Of a stretch of DNA of 64,000 bases, positions 39,434 to 52,539 are shown piece after piece (the first letter of the stretch is position 1; the number at the start of each line of letters is the position of its first letter). The notes below the pieces were generated by a model. It was not told where the DNA came from and searched no databases. It saw only the letters and a list, made by a program, of their open reading frames with translations. The stretch spans positions 299,318,451 to 299,382,450 of the forward strand of contig OW240916.1 in the NCBI GenBank assembly GCA_933207985.1, written 5' to 3'. This DNA is from Pelobates cultripes (Eukaryota; Chordata; Amphibia; Anura; Pelobatidae). Both the position numbers and the translations under genes were made by a program.

Positions 39434-41989
39434 ATAAAAAGAATATAACAGAATCTGTGTCTGTTAGACTGATACTACCAACAGAAGTTGCGACTCCAAG
39501 TGTCATAAAGAAATTGGAAATCTTGCCTGTAAAACTTACACCAAAGCCTGTTTTACCCACCACTCCTCAGCCTGAAACACAAGCTGTTTCAAAGGATATA
39601 GAAGAAACTACAGCAGTGTTACCACACTTATTAGTGCAAGAAGAAAGTACAGTATCTGGTGTAACAACGTCAGAGCAAGATGGAATTCAGCAGTCGATTG
39701 CTATTACTTCATTACCAAAAGATATTATAGAGGAACTTTCACCATCACAAACCCCATTCATAAGTAAAACTACCCCAGATGAGGTTGCCATACCTACTGA
39801 TCACCAAGCAGTGCCTTCTCAAGAGATAGAAAAAGTAAGTGAAAGGACACCAGAAGTCTCAACCGAATCCCCAGCAAAAATACTACCATCAGAACAAGAA
39901 TTACTTGAAACACAAAGTTCAATTACTCTAAGAAAAGAGGAGTTGCAGCTAAGTTCTCAATCACCAAGGGAAACGATGGAAGCTAAAAGTGCAGAAATTA
40001 TCCCCACAGTTATAATTTCACAAGACGTTACAAGTCCAAAAGATGTTGTTGCCATCACTTCAATGGATGGACTTACTAGTGAACCAGAAGTGCTCATTCC
40101 ATCTGAAGAAAGTGTAACTGTTAAAGAAATATTGACACAAAAAGTCCCCGAGACAGTTTCTGAATCTGTAAAAATTGAAGTGGTCACAGTTTTTAAAACT
40201 CTGCTGGATGCGAGCAGCGTGACTGGATTTGATTCACAAGATAGCACATCCATGATATATCATACTGACACAGCTGTGGATAAAAGTACAGAAATTGCAG
40301 GTCTAGAAGTTGTTACCTCATCAAAGCAACTCTTAGATGAAAGCACTGTAACTGTAAAATTACTCACAGCTGCAGTTTCAGGTCCAGCAGTGACTGACAT
40401 TTCAGCTAGTGAAGTCGGGTCAACCGTGGGCCAGCAAGATATAAGAGTTATAGAAGACACAACACAGGAAGTGGATGAGTCAACAGCAGCCACTAAACCA
40501 ATTACATCGTCCATATCAGATCAACCTGGAATATCAGATGATGGCATTGAGAAAGTATTGTCATCCACCTCTGCCATTCCTGCAATAATTTTGACACAAT
40601 CATCAATTACTGAATCTATTTATCCAGCTGATAAAACAGAGGGTTCTGGAATGCTGACTGAGGATAAAACAGAGAAAACTTTTACATTACCGCCCAAAGA
40701 TTTTACAACACACGTATCTTTTGACAAGACATATGGTGATGCAACAGTGACTTCAGAAGGGAAAGATGTACGTTTCGTACCAACTGATATACCAAGCACT
40801 GAGCAATGGAGCATTTCTGCAAAGGAAATAGAAGAAGAGACAACTGAAACAGTGCCAACGCCTGGTACCGATGAAGATTCTGAACAATTATTAGAGGAAA
40901 TTGTAGATATCACTGTCATGCCTACACCATTGTCTACAGATACCAAGCAGTTGATTTTAACATCTGAAGAGGACACACAGCCAATGCCAGTTACAGAAGC
41001 CAGTTTTGTGGTTAGCACAGTAGTAGATAAAGAAGCAGATCTTGTTACTGAAGGAAGTGGCTTAGACCAAGAAGTGGAACTAAAGACAGTTGCTTCTGTT
41101 GCCCCAGAGAAACATGAGGAAAGTTTAGTATCAACAGAAAGCAAGCAGGAGACCACTTTGTCACCCACTGAAGGAATCATGCAACTATCGTCTGAAACAA
41201 CAATTGCTCCTTTAAGTCAAGAGGATGTAACGAGTTCTGATGTTGAAAGTCCAGTTTTGTTCACAACATCCACAAGTTCAGTAACTGATGTGGATACAGT
41301 TTACATAAAAGAAGTAACCGGAAAAACTTTAACCACACTGCAAAGTATCACAGATGGGGAAACATTGGAAACTGAAAAGATTTCTACAGAATTAGAGCCA
41401 GAAAGTGAGGGTTCTGCAGATTTTGACTCAACAGAGACAACAAAAACTGAAGGAACTGTAGCCAGTGAGCATTCTACAAGTGAAATATTACCAAGTGAAC
41501 TGAAACCCACAGTCACAGAATATGTTCCATTATCTTCATCTGAAAGTCCTGACACTCATGTACCCACTGAGAGAGGGGAAACTGTTGCACTAAGTACTGA
41601 TGATGCAATAACCATTTCCAAAGAGATAGTAAAACAGCACACAACAGTATCACCTCCTGTGAGAAAACCAGACTTAATTGATATAGAGCGTGAAGAGGAA
41701 CCAAGTCAATCGACTATTGTAATTGATGAATCTATTTCTCCTGTGAAAGTCACTACTGAACTTGACTTGACAAGCAAACCTGTAGAAGCAGAGATTGATT
41801 CTGAATATTTCACTAGTGGAACATCTGAGGTACCACCAACATCATCCACCGAGTGTGATGATGCTAGTAAAAGTTATGAACTAACAAAGGACTCAACTGA
41901 AGTAAGTGAAGGAGAACATAGCCCAGAGATTCCATCACACATTGACACCATCAACCTAATTGTTATTGAGCTTAATGAAAACGAAACAG
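39434..41989 (+). CDS. vcan: Versican exon 7: GAG-alpha domain
   Basis: This large exon (2556 bp, 852 codons) joins exon 6 through a split Asp codon and is open throughout. It encodes an extended acidic Ser/Thr/Glu/Val-rich region that is unlikely to fold. Two canonical acidic E-G-S-G chondroitin sulfate sites are visible (Ser codons at 40645 and 41056). Most of the domain shows little literal similarity to mammals, but its end does: KPDLIDIE, then EIDSEYFTS, then INLIVIELNENETG correspond to conserved human segments at the same place. One cysteine occurs at 41854-41856. The human exon is, from memory, about 2.96 kb, so this one is shorter. The GTATGT donor leaves phase 1, so length and phases allow in-frame skipping (V1 and V3 forms). 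Confidence 0.96.
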
Positions 41990-42471
41990 GTATGTTCTTC
42001 TGTCTTCTATTTTTTTTTGAGGGGGTGGGGGGTGATGGTGGGTTTAATCTGTATTTATTCTATTCTATAATCTGTATTTTTGATGATTTAAGAAATTGTG
42101 GTAATTAATATTAAGCTACAAATTCAGGTAGATTTTTTCAGTGTTTGAGATTTACTTGTGACAGTAGGCTATGCATTATCAACCTAGCAGTGAGATCAAA
42201 AGTGATTAAAAACATATCACCTGTTTATGCTTTTCTCTTATTGAAAACCAATGAAAATGAAACATAAAAAAAAAGTAATTAAAAACTCTGCACTGATTTA
42301 AGTGCTCTCCGAAATATACTATTGTGCATCACCTGCATATACCAAGGCAAACCATATAAAAGGTATGCCTGAGAAAACCATGTTTTCACAATGCTAGACA
42401 CTAGATATGTAATAAGCAAACACAGATTCACTTTTTCAGACTGCCCATCACTTTGTGATCTCATGACAACC

Positions 42472-42855
42472 TTAAAGGACCACTATAGTGCCAGGAAAAC
42501 ATACTCGTAATCCTGACCCTATAGTGCCCTCAGGGTCCTCCTCCCGCCAGGCTGGATGGCAAGGAAAGGGGTTAAACGTACCTTTTTTCCAGGAGCTGCG
42601 CGCACATTCAGCCAGTCTCATAGGAAAGCAGTCATAATGCTTTCCTATGGACGCTGGCGTCTTCTCACTGTAATTTTCACAGTGAGAAGCACGCAAACGC
42701 CTCTAGCGGCTGTCAATGAGACAGCCACTAGAGGCTTTAGAGGCTCGATTAACCCATTTATAAACATAGAAGTTTCTCTGAAACTGCTATCTTTATAAAA
42801 AAAAGGGTTAATCCATTAAGATGAAGTGGTCTGGGTGCCTAGAGTGGTCCTTTAA
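42472..42855. mobile_element. TTAA-bounded foldback MITE, inverted orientation
   Basis: The left end is TTAA then AGGACCACTATAGTGCCAGG; the right end is GCCTAGAGTGGTCCT then TTAA. The internal order is the reverse of the 37453 copy, with AAAGCAGTCATAATGCTTTC in the middle. Confidence 0.8.
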
Positions 42856-45089
42856 TAATGCTAAGCCACAAACTGGACAGATTTCCATTATCAGACCCAA
42901 ACTGTGTAGGCCTGAAAAGTTCCAAAGTATGAAACTGTGCTATCAGTGATTGATGATTCCATTGATGTAAAATTTGGGTTTTAAAACATGTCATTGCTAA
43001 GGGTGCTTGCAGAAATGAGGGATGGACACATGGAAAATGTAAGCTTGTATAAAGATGTGATTTTTCTTTAGACTTTTTTTATGTTATTTTAATTATTTTG
43101 CTGTTGGTAGAAAGACTTCCTCTCTTGGCTGGTTACATTCATGGCATTTACCTATAAACATTCTAAGTGGTTCGAGAACGTTCAAGTTCATTTACATAGC
43201 TACAAATATACACACACATGGTAAACTGGCTTCGCATCTTTTCCTAAGTTGTTTTTCAAAGCTGTTGTATACAGCAAACACAGACTCAAAGGAATCCATG
43301 TTTAAAATGGAATTGAGGCAAAAATGTGATTCTTTGTTGAACTAATTTGCATATACCCACCCAGAATCCTTTGCGGTAGTAACATCACTGCAAATTTGTG
43401 AATTCTGTGGGAAAAGCAAGTCTTATGGTTTGACTCGTGTGCAGATTTTTGTTTAACATTGTATTAACTGTATATATATATATATAAAAAGAGAAGTAGA
43501 GAGTATAACATGAATATGTGTGATTGCGGGTAAGTTGTTAAATAACTGGTTTACAGAATGGGTTGTAGATATTTGGAAGAGGTTTCTAGCTGAATTTCAC
43601 AAAGTAATAACCATACCAAGTTCTATCTTTCTCTACTGTATCCCCAACACTGAAATATGTAGAATCGTTATATCGGAAGATATCTAGCTGTCTTGGAATC
43701 TGTCAATTAAACAGTGTATAGAATATCAACAAAGTAATGTAAAAAATAAAAATGTTGCAATTATATATACACTGTGCTTTTTTAAATTTATACTTAAAAT
43801 TGGTGAATTATGGGTGTAATTGACATTAGTCAGAGACCACATAGCAGGAAAGGGCTGGCAATAGCGTCAAAGTTGGCTATTGTCTTTTGGTATATGCATG
43901 GTTTTTGCATACCAGATCTGTGTGGCTTTGTGTTTGGGCTGATGCCCTGTGAGATCACTGCTATCCATGCCTGGACTTGCCCCTTGGGATATTGCCCAGG
44001 ACAGTGCCATATCGGGCTGACCAGATTTGTAGACTATGATTATTATGGAAGTGTTTGCAAGTGGCCACAGGGTGAAATGAGACTGATTGCTCTAGACATT
44101 CAGCTACATGCTGGTTGCTACTGGTGACAAGTGAGTCATGGGATAAAAAAAGTCTGCAAATCTTAGACATGCACAGATCATTGTGCTCTGTCAAGCTACG
44201 AAGATCTTACTGATGGATTTTGCTTGAAGCTTGAATATATGATGCTATGTCTCATGGCAACATTATTTGCCAATAATGTTCCATGTCAAATAACTTGACC
44301 CTCACAGTGCCATTCACAAGGAGGGAAGGGCTTGTATGATATTTCTCTGCAGATGTCAGAGACAATGTTGTAATAAACATAGAAGATACATGACATTTCC
44401 CCTAAATAAAGTAATTTATTTATTGTCATTTGAACTATTAAAAGATATATATTAAATAAAAAGGTACTTTTCCCTCACAAAAAAAGTCCATTATTTTTCA
44501 TCATACACCTTTATAGTCTTGCTATAGCACCCTGACTGAGGCCGTGTACGCAGATGAGAATATAAACAAAGCAAAATAAATGACACAACGTTTCCAGAGT
44601 GGCAGGAACATGCTTAATGCAGGTGTGCAAATTAATAAAATATAGTTAAATGGGCATAGTTAAAAAAAAATTGCTGCCTTTCACAAAACTCCCTAAGTAT
44701 TGTATAACAAGCTTGGCTATGCAAAGAGTTTAAACTATAATTTTGCTAATAATTCTAAAAAGAGAATAAAAATCACAGCGGCATAAAAACATGGTTTATG
44801 TTAGCAATTGTTGCTGCAGTCTATAGACTGGACTATATATTGAAGCATTGAAAATACTACAGCAGGGAATTATTTGCTTGTAAAATTTTTATAAGCTACA
44901 AATGTAGGGTTAAAAGAGGTTTCTGAATAGCCACAGTCTGCTGTCTAGCCAACAGCAGTTTATGCACCTGGCTTTGTGTGAAATAGCTGTGCTTGTACAT
45001 TTAATATAGGGTTCTAAGCAAGCTTTCAATAAGTAAAAATAAATATGTTATAAAGTAGCAAAAATAAAGTAGCTTTATTTCATGTGATA

Positions 45090-45540
45090 ATTTATTTATT
45101 TATAAAATATTTTACCAGGAAGGATACATTGAGATTTCTCTCGTTTTCAAGTATGTCTTGGGTCCACAAAACATTGCATTGTTACAATAGGATACAATGT
45201 TACAAAAATACAATATACAATATATATATATACATATACACACATATATAAATGTAATACATAACAGGTAATAACAGGTAATAAATATATTCAACCTTGA
45301 CAGGTGCATTCTGTATTTAAGATCTCTTGAAAGATTTTAGATTTAATAAAGATTTAACTGTGTCCTTGGGGTTATTCCATAATTGCGGTGCTCTGTAGGA
45401 AAAGGAGGATCGAGCCACTTTATTTTTGTAGTGCAGTATGCTAAATATCAAAGCGTACAAAGCGGCAAAATGCATTATATAACGTATTAATGATAAGCTG
45501 GTGCTCGTTATCAGCAATGATTAATAGCAGTTAGAAGAAC
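45090..45540 (-). mobile_element. LINE fragment, 3' end and RT-ORF C-terminal tail
   Basis: The minus-strand frame (45317-45517) contains ARSSFSYRAPQLWNNPKDTV and SLLNLKSFKRS, similar to the C-terminal FSYxAPxLWNSLP motif of non-LTR retrotransposon ORF2 proteins. The 3' end on that strand is TATCCTTCCTGGTAAAATA. The clade is not settled; the fragment is strongly 5'-truncated. Confidence 0.65.
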
Positions 45541-47757
45541 TAACAAGACAACTCCTTGTTAATTTAAATAGAAAGTAAAAAAGTACAACAAAAACACACA
45601 CACATGCACACACACGCACAAACTCCTTACCATTTAAGAAAATAGATGCAAAGAAATTTTACATGGCATAGGATAGAGTTTGGAGACTGAATCGCTTCAT
45701 AAAATGGTGTAGTAATATAACCTACTTCTAAAGCTATAGAGTAAGTGTCATCTACTGACTACAACTAATGATTAAAATTCATTGGCCATGTGGTGCTTGC
45801 TGTAGTTAAAGCATGGTAAAAGATTACTATTTGTTTCTAAGACTAGTTTTCGATCAATTTCTCTTTTGTATATTATTTGACAGTTTGGTGGAACCAGAGT
45901 CTTTGAAGCCTCTGCTAATGTTTTTGTAGTGCTTTCTACCATTCTAGTTCTGTATGTTGGACTTCTAGGAGAGACTGTGTATAGCTTACTTTCTCTAAAC
46001 TAGTCTATTCCGGCCTGAATATATGCAAATATTAGCCCTTGTGCATCTATATATGTGAGTTAACTAGACCATCCTTTAATATCATAAGTGCCTATTCTGT
46101 ACTTTAGTACATTGACATATGGAAACATTTATTAAATATTACTGTAACTATTTTAGTCATACGGGAATATCAATTCACATGCGAATCACAGTTTGGAATC
46201 CTGATCTGGGTTTCCTCTCTAGTGACCCACTTAATCAATCTAGTCTCTCTAGTGACCCACTGAATTAATCTAGCCCTTTTTACCTTTTGCTCCCATGACC
46301 AGACGTTAGCTAATGTACTGTACATATGAGCTGAACATATGTAACATTTAGACTATTGGAGTCATTTCAACTGCCACTGGGTCCCCACGCACTCCGCACA
46401 CCACTCACTACTGCCCATTATCATTTTAGATAGGCATAAAGTAACATTTCATGGACATTCATGCATGTGTTAAAACAGATTATTTGGGTTGCTAGGGGCC
46501 AAAAAGCCAGCATATGTGTCAACCTTTGGCCTTTTATAATGAAAGAGGACATTTTACAAGACTTACAAATAATTTTATAGAGATACTTGTAGTGTCTACG
46601 AAAAGTATATGGAAACCTGTCCGCAATAGATTTTATGAACTTTCTAAGAACTGCCGTTCAATGGTAGACTCTTAAAGATTTGCAATTCACAAAAAAAACA
46701 TCTTTATAATGGACTGAATGGGCTAAATTCTATTCTCTGTGTTGTAGGAATGTGAGAGTCTGACTAGCTGAATCCTCTGTTACAAGACTGGCCATATCCA
46801 TTCACACAATTTAAGGGTTTTATTTAAATGGTTCCCCACCTTCTAACATCTTTTGTGGGCTTCCTTAGTTACAGGGATGTGTTTTCATCATATTACATAC
46901 AGTTCTATGGAAACATGTCCAGCATTCTCTTCTGTCTTTTGTTTGTTGTCAAGGGAACACCACAGCGTTAAACAAAAAAATTACACACTTGAAGTATTCT
47001 TTAGTTCATTGTATATTCAGCGCGCACAGAAATGACTATTACTTTAGAGTTTTCTGTTTCAGCAAAACTTCCTCTGCTATCCATTTGAGGCACTCCACTA
47101 AGAAAAGGGTGTTTATGACAAATCCGTGTCAGTCAGTGCATTTATATGACATTCTCATTCTAATCTCAATGCCAGAAGTACCAGGGTAGTGCGGTAAATT
47201 ACAGTCAGGTAAGTGGGTAGATTTACACAATAACTTAGAAACATGGTGCCCTTTGTCACAAACAGTAAATAACAACACAAGTGGACCAGTCCAATAAACC
47301 GCTAACAGAGATCCACAGGGATGGCAGACAGATATTTCTAAACAACCACACTTGCTATACACATGTGCGAGCTACCTTCTGGATACTTGGCTTGCAAAGG
47401 TTAATAGGTCTTGCAGTCAGCTGAAGTCCTGGTTCTTAAATTCTCCTAATACAGAAGCATCTAGTCCTTAAAATTAATGTTACATAATTGACATGATCCC
47501 ATGTGGAAATGCAATTAAAAAAAACCTCTTGCTACAATTCTCTAACTTAGAGTAAAACAGATGCTTTCATCCTGTGACAGATTGCAGGTATTAATGATAT
47601 GAAGGCTAGTACATGATTTGTTAATATTTTTTTTGTGTGTAAAAAAGTACTAAATTGTAGGGAGATTGCTAAAAAAACATGCTCAAAAGGAAAATGCATT
47701 TATTTCAGATGATTCTTAAAGAAAGACATTGGTTTTCTGATTACAAAGATGTATTCC

Positions 47758-48217
47758 TAACATTATAGTGTCCCTCTGCTCCTGCAGCCCCTCCCCTGGA
47801 CCTCACTGGTTCCCCCATGTCCATGAAAGGGTTAAAAAATGTTTACATTTTCCTGATTCCTGTGCCGATGTCGGGCTCCTCCTCCGCTGACGTGAGCTGG
47901 TAGGGGAACCTAATGCGCATTTGTGGCGAGCACTGCGCGTGCATTAGGCATCGACTCAATGCTTTCTTTTGGGGTATTATGTGACTCTGGATGTCCTCAT
48001 GCAAAGCGTGAGACGTCCAGCGTTGTTTCATGGAGTCAAACTCTGTGAAAACGTCAGGAAGCGCCTCTAGTGGCTGTTTGGTAGTGCCACCAGAGGCAGT
48101 TCTAACCCTGCAAGATAAACATTGCAGTTTCTCTAAAAGCTTCTGGGTTAAGAGGACCGTGTTCACAGACCACTTCAATGTAATAAAGTGATCTGGGTGC
48201 CTATAGTGTTTCTTTAA
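47758..48217. mobile_element. Diverged TTAA-type foldback MITE
   Basis: The right end GGTGCCTATAGTGTTTCT then TTAA matches the family. The left end ATTATAGTGTCCCTC is diverged. Internal blocks CGCCTCTAGTGGCTGT and GCAGTTTCTCTAAAAGC match the other copies. Confidence 0.65.
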
Positions 48218-48234
48218 TCTTAGCACTATGTTTT

Positions 48235-48563
48235 TAGAGAATAACAGTAAGGATGTGGAATTCTCTGCCTGAAGAAGTGGTTTTATCAGAGTCCATACAG
48301 ATGTTCAAACAGCTACTAAATGCATAATGCTAAAACAGAATATTCAAGGATATAATCTTTCAATGTAGGGTAATAACTGCTTGATCCAAGGATAAATCTG
48401 ACTACCATTTTGGGGTCAAGAAGGAATTTTTTTCCTAGCTTGTTGCAAAATTGGAAGTGCTTCAAACTGGGTTTTTTGCCTTTTGGATTAACAGCAAAAA
48501 ACAAATGTGAGGAAGTATGAACTTAATGGACGCAAGTCTCTTTTCAGCTATGTAACTATGTAA
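48235..48563 (+). mobile_element. LINE 3'-tail fragment
   Basis: The segment from GGATGTGGAATTCTCTGCCT through ATTTTGGGGTCAAGAAGG to CAGCTATGTAACTATGTAAC is the opposite-strand counterpart of 21525-21845, giving two copies of the same tail in different introns. Confidence 0.68.
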
Positions 48564-48814
48564 CTTATTCTCCCGATAGAAACATATTTTAATTAATCAG
48601 TAAAAAATGTTGTAGCAGAAGGATGGCATTTAAAAAGTTTAAAATCACACGGTATACACCTTTACAGATACAGATTACTCTTACTCAAAGCAGAGATAGG
48701 CCACTGACAGAAATATATATATTAATTATATACTTCTATTGTATTTACATTCCTGATGTACTTTCTACAGGCCAAAACATGATTTTTTAAAAAATTTTAA
48801 ACAAAAAAACATGC

Positions 48815-49050
48815 CAGGCACCATAACCACTACAGCTTGCTGTGTTGGTTATGGTATTACGACTGACATAGTGCTCTTCCCTCACATTGTAAGGAATCAA
48901 ACCATTTTTAACAGTTTCACTTCTTGCAGGATGCTGCTCCCTGCCTCTTAACAGCTTGCAAATATTGGGGGTGGCGTCGTGGCACTCCTCGTACTCTAAC
49001 CACTACAGTGAGCTGTAGTGGTTATGGTGTTTGGAGTAGTGTTCCTTTAC
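48815..49050. mobile_element. Foldback MITE with ATAACCACTACAG arms
   Basis: The left arm CCATAACCACTACAGCTTGC pairs with GAGCTGTAGTGGTTATGG on the right. The outer edge AGTGTTCCTTTAC resembles the ends of the other foldback families. No coding. Confidence 0.6.
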
Positions 49051-49686
49051 GTAAATGTTACATATTAAAATTCAGTGAAACTTTTTCTGTTAAAGAGTTA
49101 AATAAACTGCTTTGTAACAGTACATATCAAAATAATAAAAAAAGATTCGCCGTATTTTGACATTATCGTCTTTAAGTTAGTAATACACTCATAAATTCTT
49201 CGACTTGATCTTAATTTTCCCACAGTAGCTGTTGTTTCAGTAAAGCTTCAAATGCTTCACTTATTGGTCATGCCCAGGTGATTTTAAGGAAAGCATCCTA
49301 TAAGCAATTAGCGCATCGTTTGCCTGAAGCAAGGAAATACAGATGGGAGATTTGCTTTGAAATAAGATAGCTATAATATGACAGTTTTTAAATTGGGGTT
49401 TTCTTTGTGCTTTGCTAAAACACCAACATTTACAGCAAGACATAAACAATTTGCTGCTAGTCCTCACAGTTCGAGGGCATAGTTACTAATGACATACTTT
49501 CTTTAAATTTAACTGAAAGCCCCATAGAAGATAATATGCACATGATTGCTTGTGGAATAACAGTAATATTACAGATATCGCCAAAAAATGATTGAAGTAC
49601 ATATTACACAGAAGTATTAATTTAGTTTATCTTTGTAACTGCGAAGGCATGCAAAGCATCATGGGAGTTGTAGTTCCCAAAATCAG

Positions 49687-49792
49687 TTCTCGTGACCAAG
49701 CAACAGTCCAGGTTTTTTTTCAGTATATTTATTGGAATAGAAAATGGAAATAAATACATCAATCCTGGACTGTTGCTGAACCATGAGGACTG
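49687..49792. mobile_element. Foldback element with CAACAGTCCAGG arms
   Basis: GTGACCAAGCAACAGTCCAGG pairs with CCTGGACTGTTGCTGAACCA around a short AT-rich loop. It lies next to a partial AGTTGTAGTT-type MITE (49649-49686). Confidence 0.6.
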
Positions 49793-51738
49793 GTTAGGGT
49801 ACCACTACCATAGGGAGACTGTGTGAGTCACAGCTAGGGAAGGTATGGCTACCATTGCATAGGCAAAGTGGTTCACTGCCTAAATGGCAGAGAATTTAGC
49901 AGTGAGACTGTAGGGGCCTGGTTTATACACTAAAACCACTTCATTAAGCTGAAGCTGTCATGGTGCTTACGGTGGCACTTTAAGGGGCTTGATTATTATC
50001 TATATTAGTGCTTGTGATGTACACTACAGTGTATAACGGTGCTTTGCAGCAATAAAACTTAACGTAATCCATCTGGTTAAACTATTATAAAACATGTCAG
50101 TAAGATACTTTTGTCTTGAATTACATTTTCAGTATAATAAAAAGTAGTAAATCTTAAAGTCACCAAAAATGTAACGGAAGAGCCGCACCTCTAGTCACAC
50201 CTCCAGTTGTATAGAATGATGCATGTTTGTGGCAATTTAAAATGTTGGCTGAAATGTATTCAGCAACTATAAAACTAAAAAAACACACCACCATTTGTTT
50301 TGTAAAATCCTTTTAAAATGGCAGAGGGCTTGTGTATTCTTCTGAGAGGATGCAGGTGTGAGTGGGAGACAAGAGCTAGTTTACCAGGGAGAGAGGCTTT
50401 AATAACTTTAATATATATGGCAGTTTGATTTTGACTGACCATTAGTTTCTACAAACTTTTCTCTATTTTTACATCTAAGTCTCTCTCTAGTGTTGACTAT
50501 TCTAGACTTTTTCCTATATATTGGTAAGGTCTGCTGTTTGGAACATTTTTTCTACATATGGCTAGACTCAATACAAACTAATTTTGCATTAGTATATATT
50601 ATCAGCAGACATTTACTCCATGGTCCTATACAATATATATATGGACACAAGGAATTTGTGGGATTCTGCACTCAGGAAGCTAGTCACTGGCAATTAGATA
50701 GATATATGAATACTTTTTCCTATTTAGCATATGTACTCTATTAAAGCTGTCATATAGGTGTTAAGGTTCTTTATTAATACATACTGCCAGATCCTAGCTG
50801 TGGCATTTGGTGCATTCCCCTTAGTGAGCATAGGAATATTAGTATTAATGTTATATCTACTCTATTTCTTATCTGACATTGGAGATTATCCCTAGTTAAT
50901 ATAACTTCACGCTATACTTCTATGTAATATTTCCAGGTAATGTAGTCAGATTGGGATTCGTTAGATATCCTAAGCCTGCCTGCATTTGTTCTATTCTTTT
51001 GTGGTATTTTCTATTTGGGGTTAAGCCCCGTGGAGACACCTGGAGTCTCTTGGCGGTATTTAAGACTCTACTGTATAGGTGCGCTCTCCCTGTTGTTTAG
51101 GGAGGGGCTACGCACTGATACACATATGGTCTTAATTATATATATGTTTGTCCTTTTTTTTAAATTCTCCTCCAGTTTTCCCCTTTATTGGTTACTTTTT
51201 CTCATTTCAGCCGAATGCCAGTTTGGTTTCGTCAGAGGTTTGGTAACCAAATGCCAGGAAAATGCTCCTATCGGTGTACTGCAATATTATATTATAGCAT
51301 GTTATAGCACACTGTGTTTTCTTTAGAAGTTGTTATCTTGTGCTTAGGTACTTGAACTTTACTCACACAGGAAGCTCCTTAAGGCTCTAAAAGGCAATTA
51401 GCAGAGCAAGAGATACAAACTTCTAACTTAAACAAGCAAAACAAGGTAAGCTAAAAAAGCATTGAGCATTGCAGAAGCAATCTGTTTCTGCACAAGGGAG
51501 AAGCAATGGAGGATCATTAGGGAAGGAAAATTATAATTTTTTAAAATTATTATTATTTTAATTTTGCTTTTATAGTTGTCTGTTTGCAGAGTAAAAGCAG
51601 CTCAAAATGAATGGTAAAGGGCACAATCTCAAATTGATTAGTGGTACGGAGTGAGTGACACTGAAGATTTGTAGTTCTTAACTTGCTAATTCTTGTGACA
51701 TTCTCAAGCTTTGGCTACTGTGAGTGGCTACCAGACAA

Positions 51739-52189
51739 TTAAAGGACCACTCTAGGCACCAAGACCACTTCAGCTTAATGAAGTGGTCTGCGTGCCAGGT
51801 CCCTCTAGGATTAACCCTTTTTTTCATAAACATAGCAGTTTCAGAGAAACTGCTATGTTTATAAATGGGTTAATCCAGCCTCTAAAGCCTCTAGTGGCTG
51901 TCTCATTGACAGCCGCTAGAGGCGTTTGCGTGCATTATGAATGCTTTCCTATGAGACTGGCTGAATGTGCGCACAGCTCCTGCCGCGCAAGCGCATTCAG
52001 CCGAAGAGGAGGATCGGAGGCAGAGAGGAGGAGAGCAGCTCCCCGCCCGGCGATGGAAAAAGGTACGTTTAACCCCTTTCCTTGCCATCCAGCCCGGCGG
52101 GAGTGGGACCCTGAGGGTGGGGGCACTCTCAGGGCACTATAGTGCCAGGAAAACGAGTATGTTTACCTGGCACTATAGTGGTCTTTTAA
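51739..52189. mobile_element. TTAA-bounded foldback MITE
   Basis: TTAA then AGGACCACTCTAGGCACC on the left; GGCACTATAGTGGTCTT then TTAA on the right. It shares the inner blocks CATAGCAGTTTCAGAGAAAC and AGCCGCTAGAGGCG with the 37453 copy. The ORFs at 51783-52218 and on the other strand are repeat-derived. Confidence 0.8.
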
Positions 52190-52539
52190 ACATGAAGAAA
52201 TGTCCTGATTTAAAATAAAAGAAAATATAAAGCCTTCTTTATGTTTCATGTTAAAAACAGATCATGAAGTTAACCAACTTTATTTCATAGACCTTTGTAT
52301 AAACTTGCTACAAATGGAAGATTAAAGCCCAAAGGCATGATCTACTTACATCTAATTACATATCACTGTATCTGTAACCCAACCTATGACTAATTGCTAT
52401 ATTTTCAAAAGTGCTCTGGAGAGAGAAATAAGAACTGCAAAAAAAAATAAAAATACAGTAAAATGAGGCTTGTATGACAAAGCAAAATCTTTTCTCGAAA
52501 TTGACGTGTGTACCATGTTTCTCTTTTTTTCATTTGTGA

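Noticed and set aside
41990..42108. Continuation of the GAG-alpha reading frame past 41989
   Set aside because: The 39 extra codons are Phe- and Gly-rich and unlike versican, and a good GTATGT donor with the correct phase lies at 41990. It is intron read-through.
46217..46275. Two copies of TCTCTAGTGACCCACT spaced 28-31 bases apart
   Set aside because: A small local duplication with no further structure; too minor for a finding.
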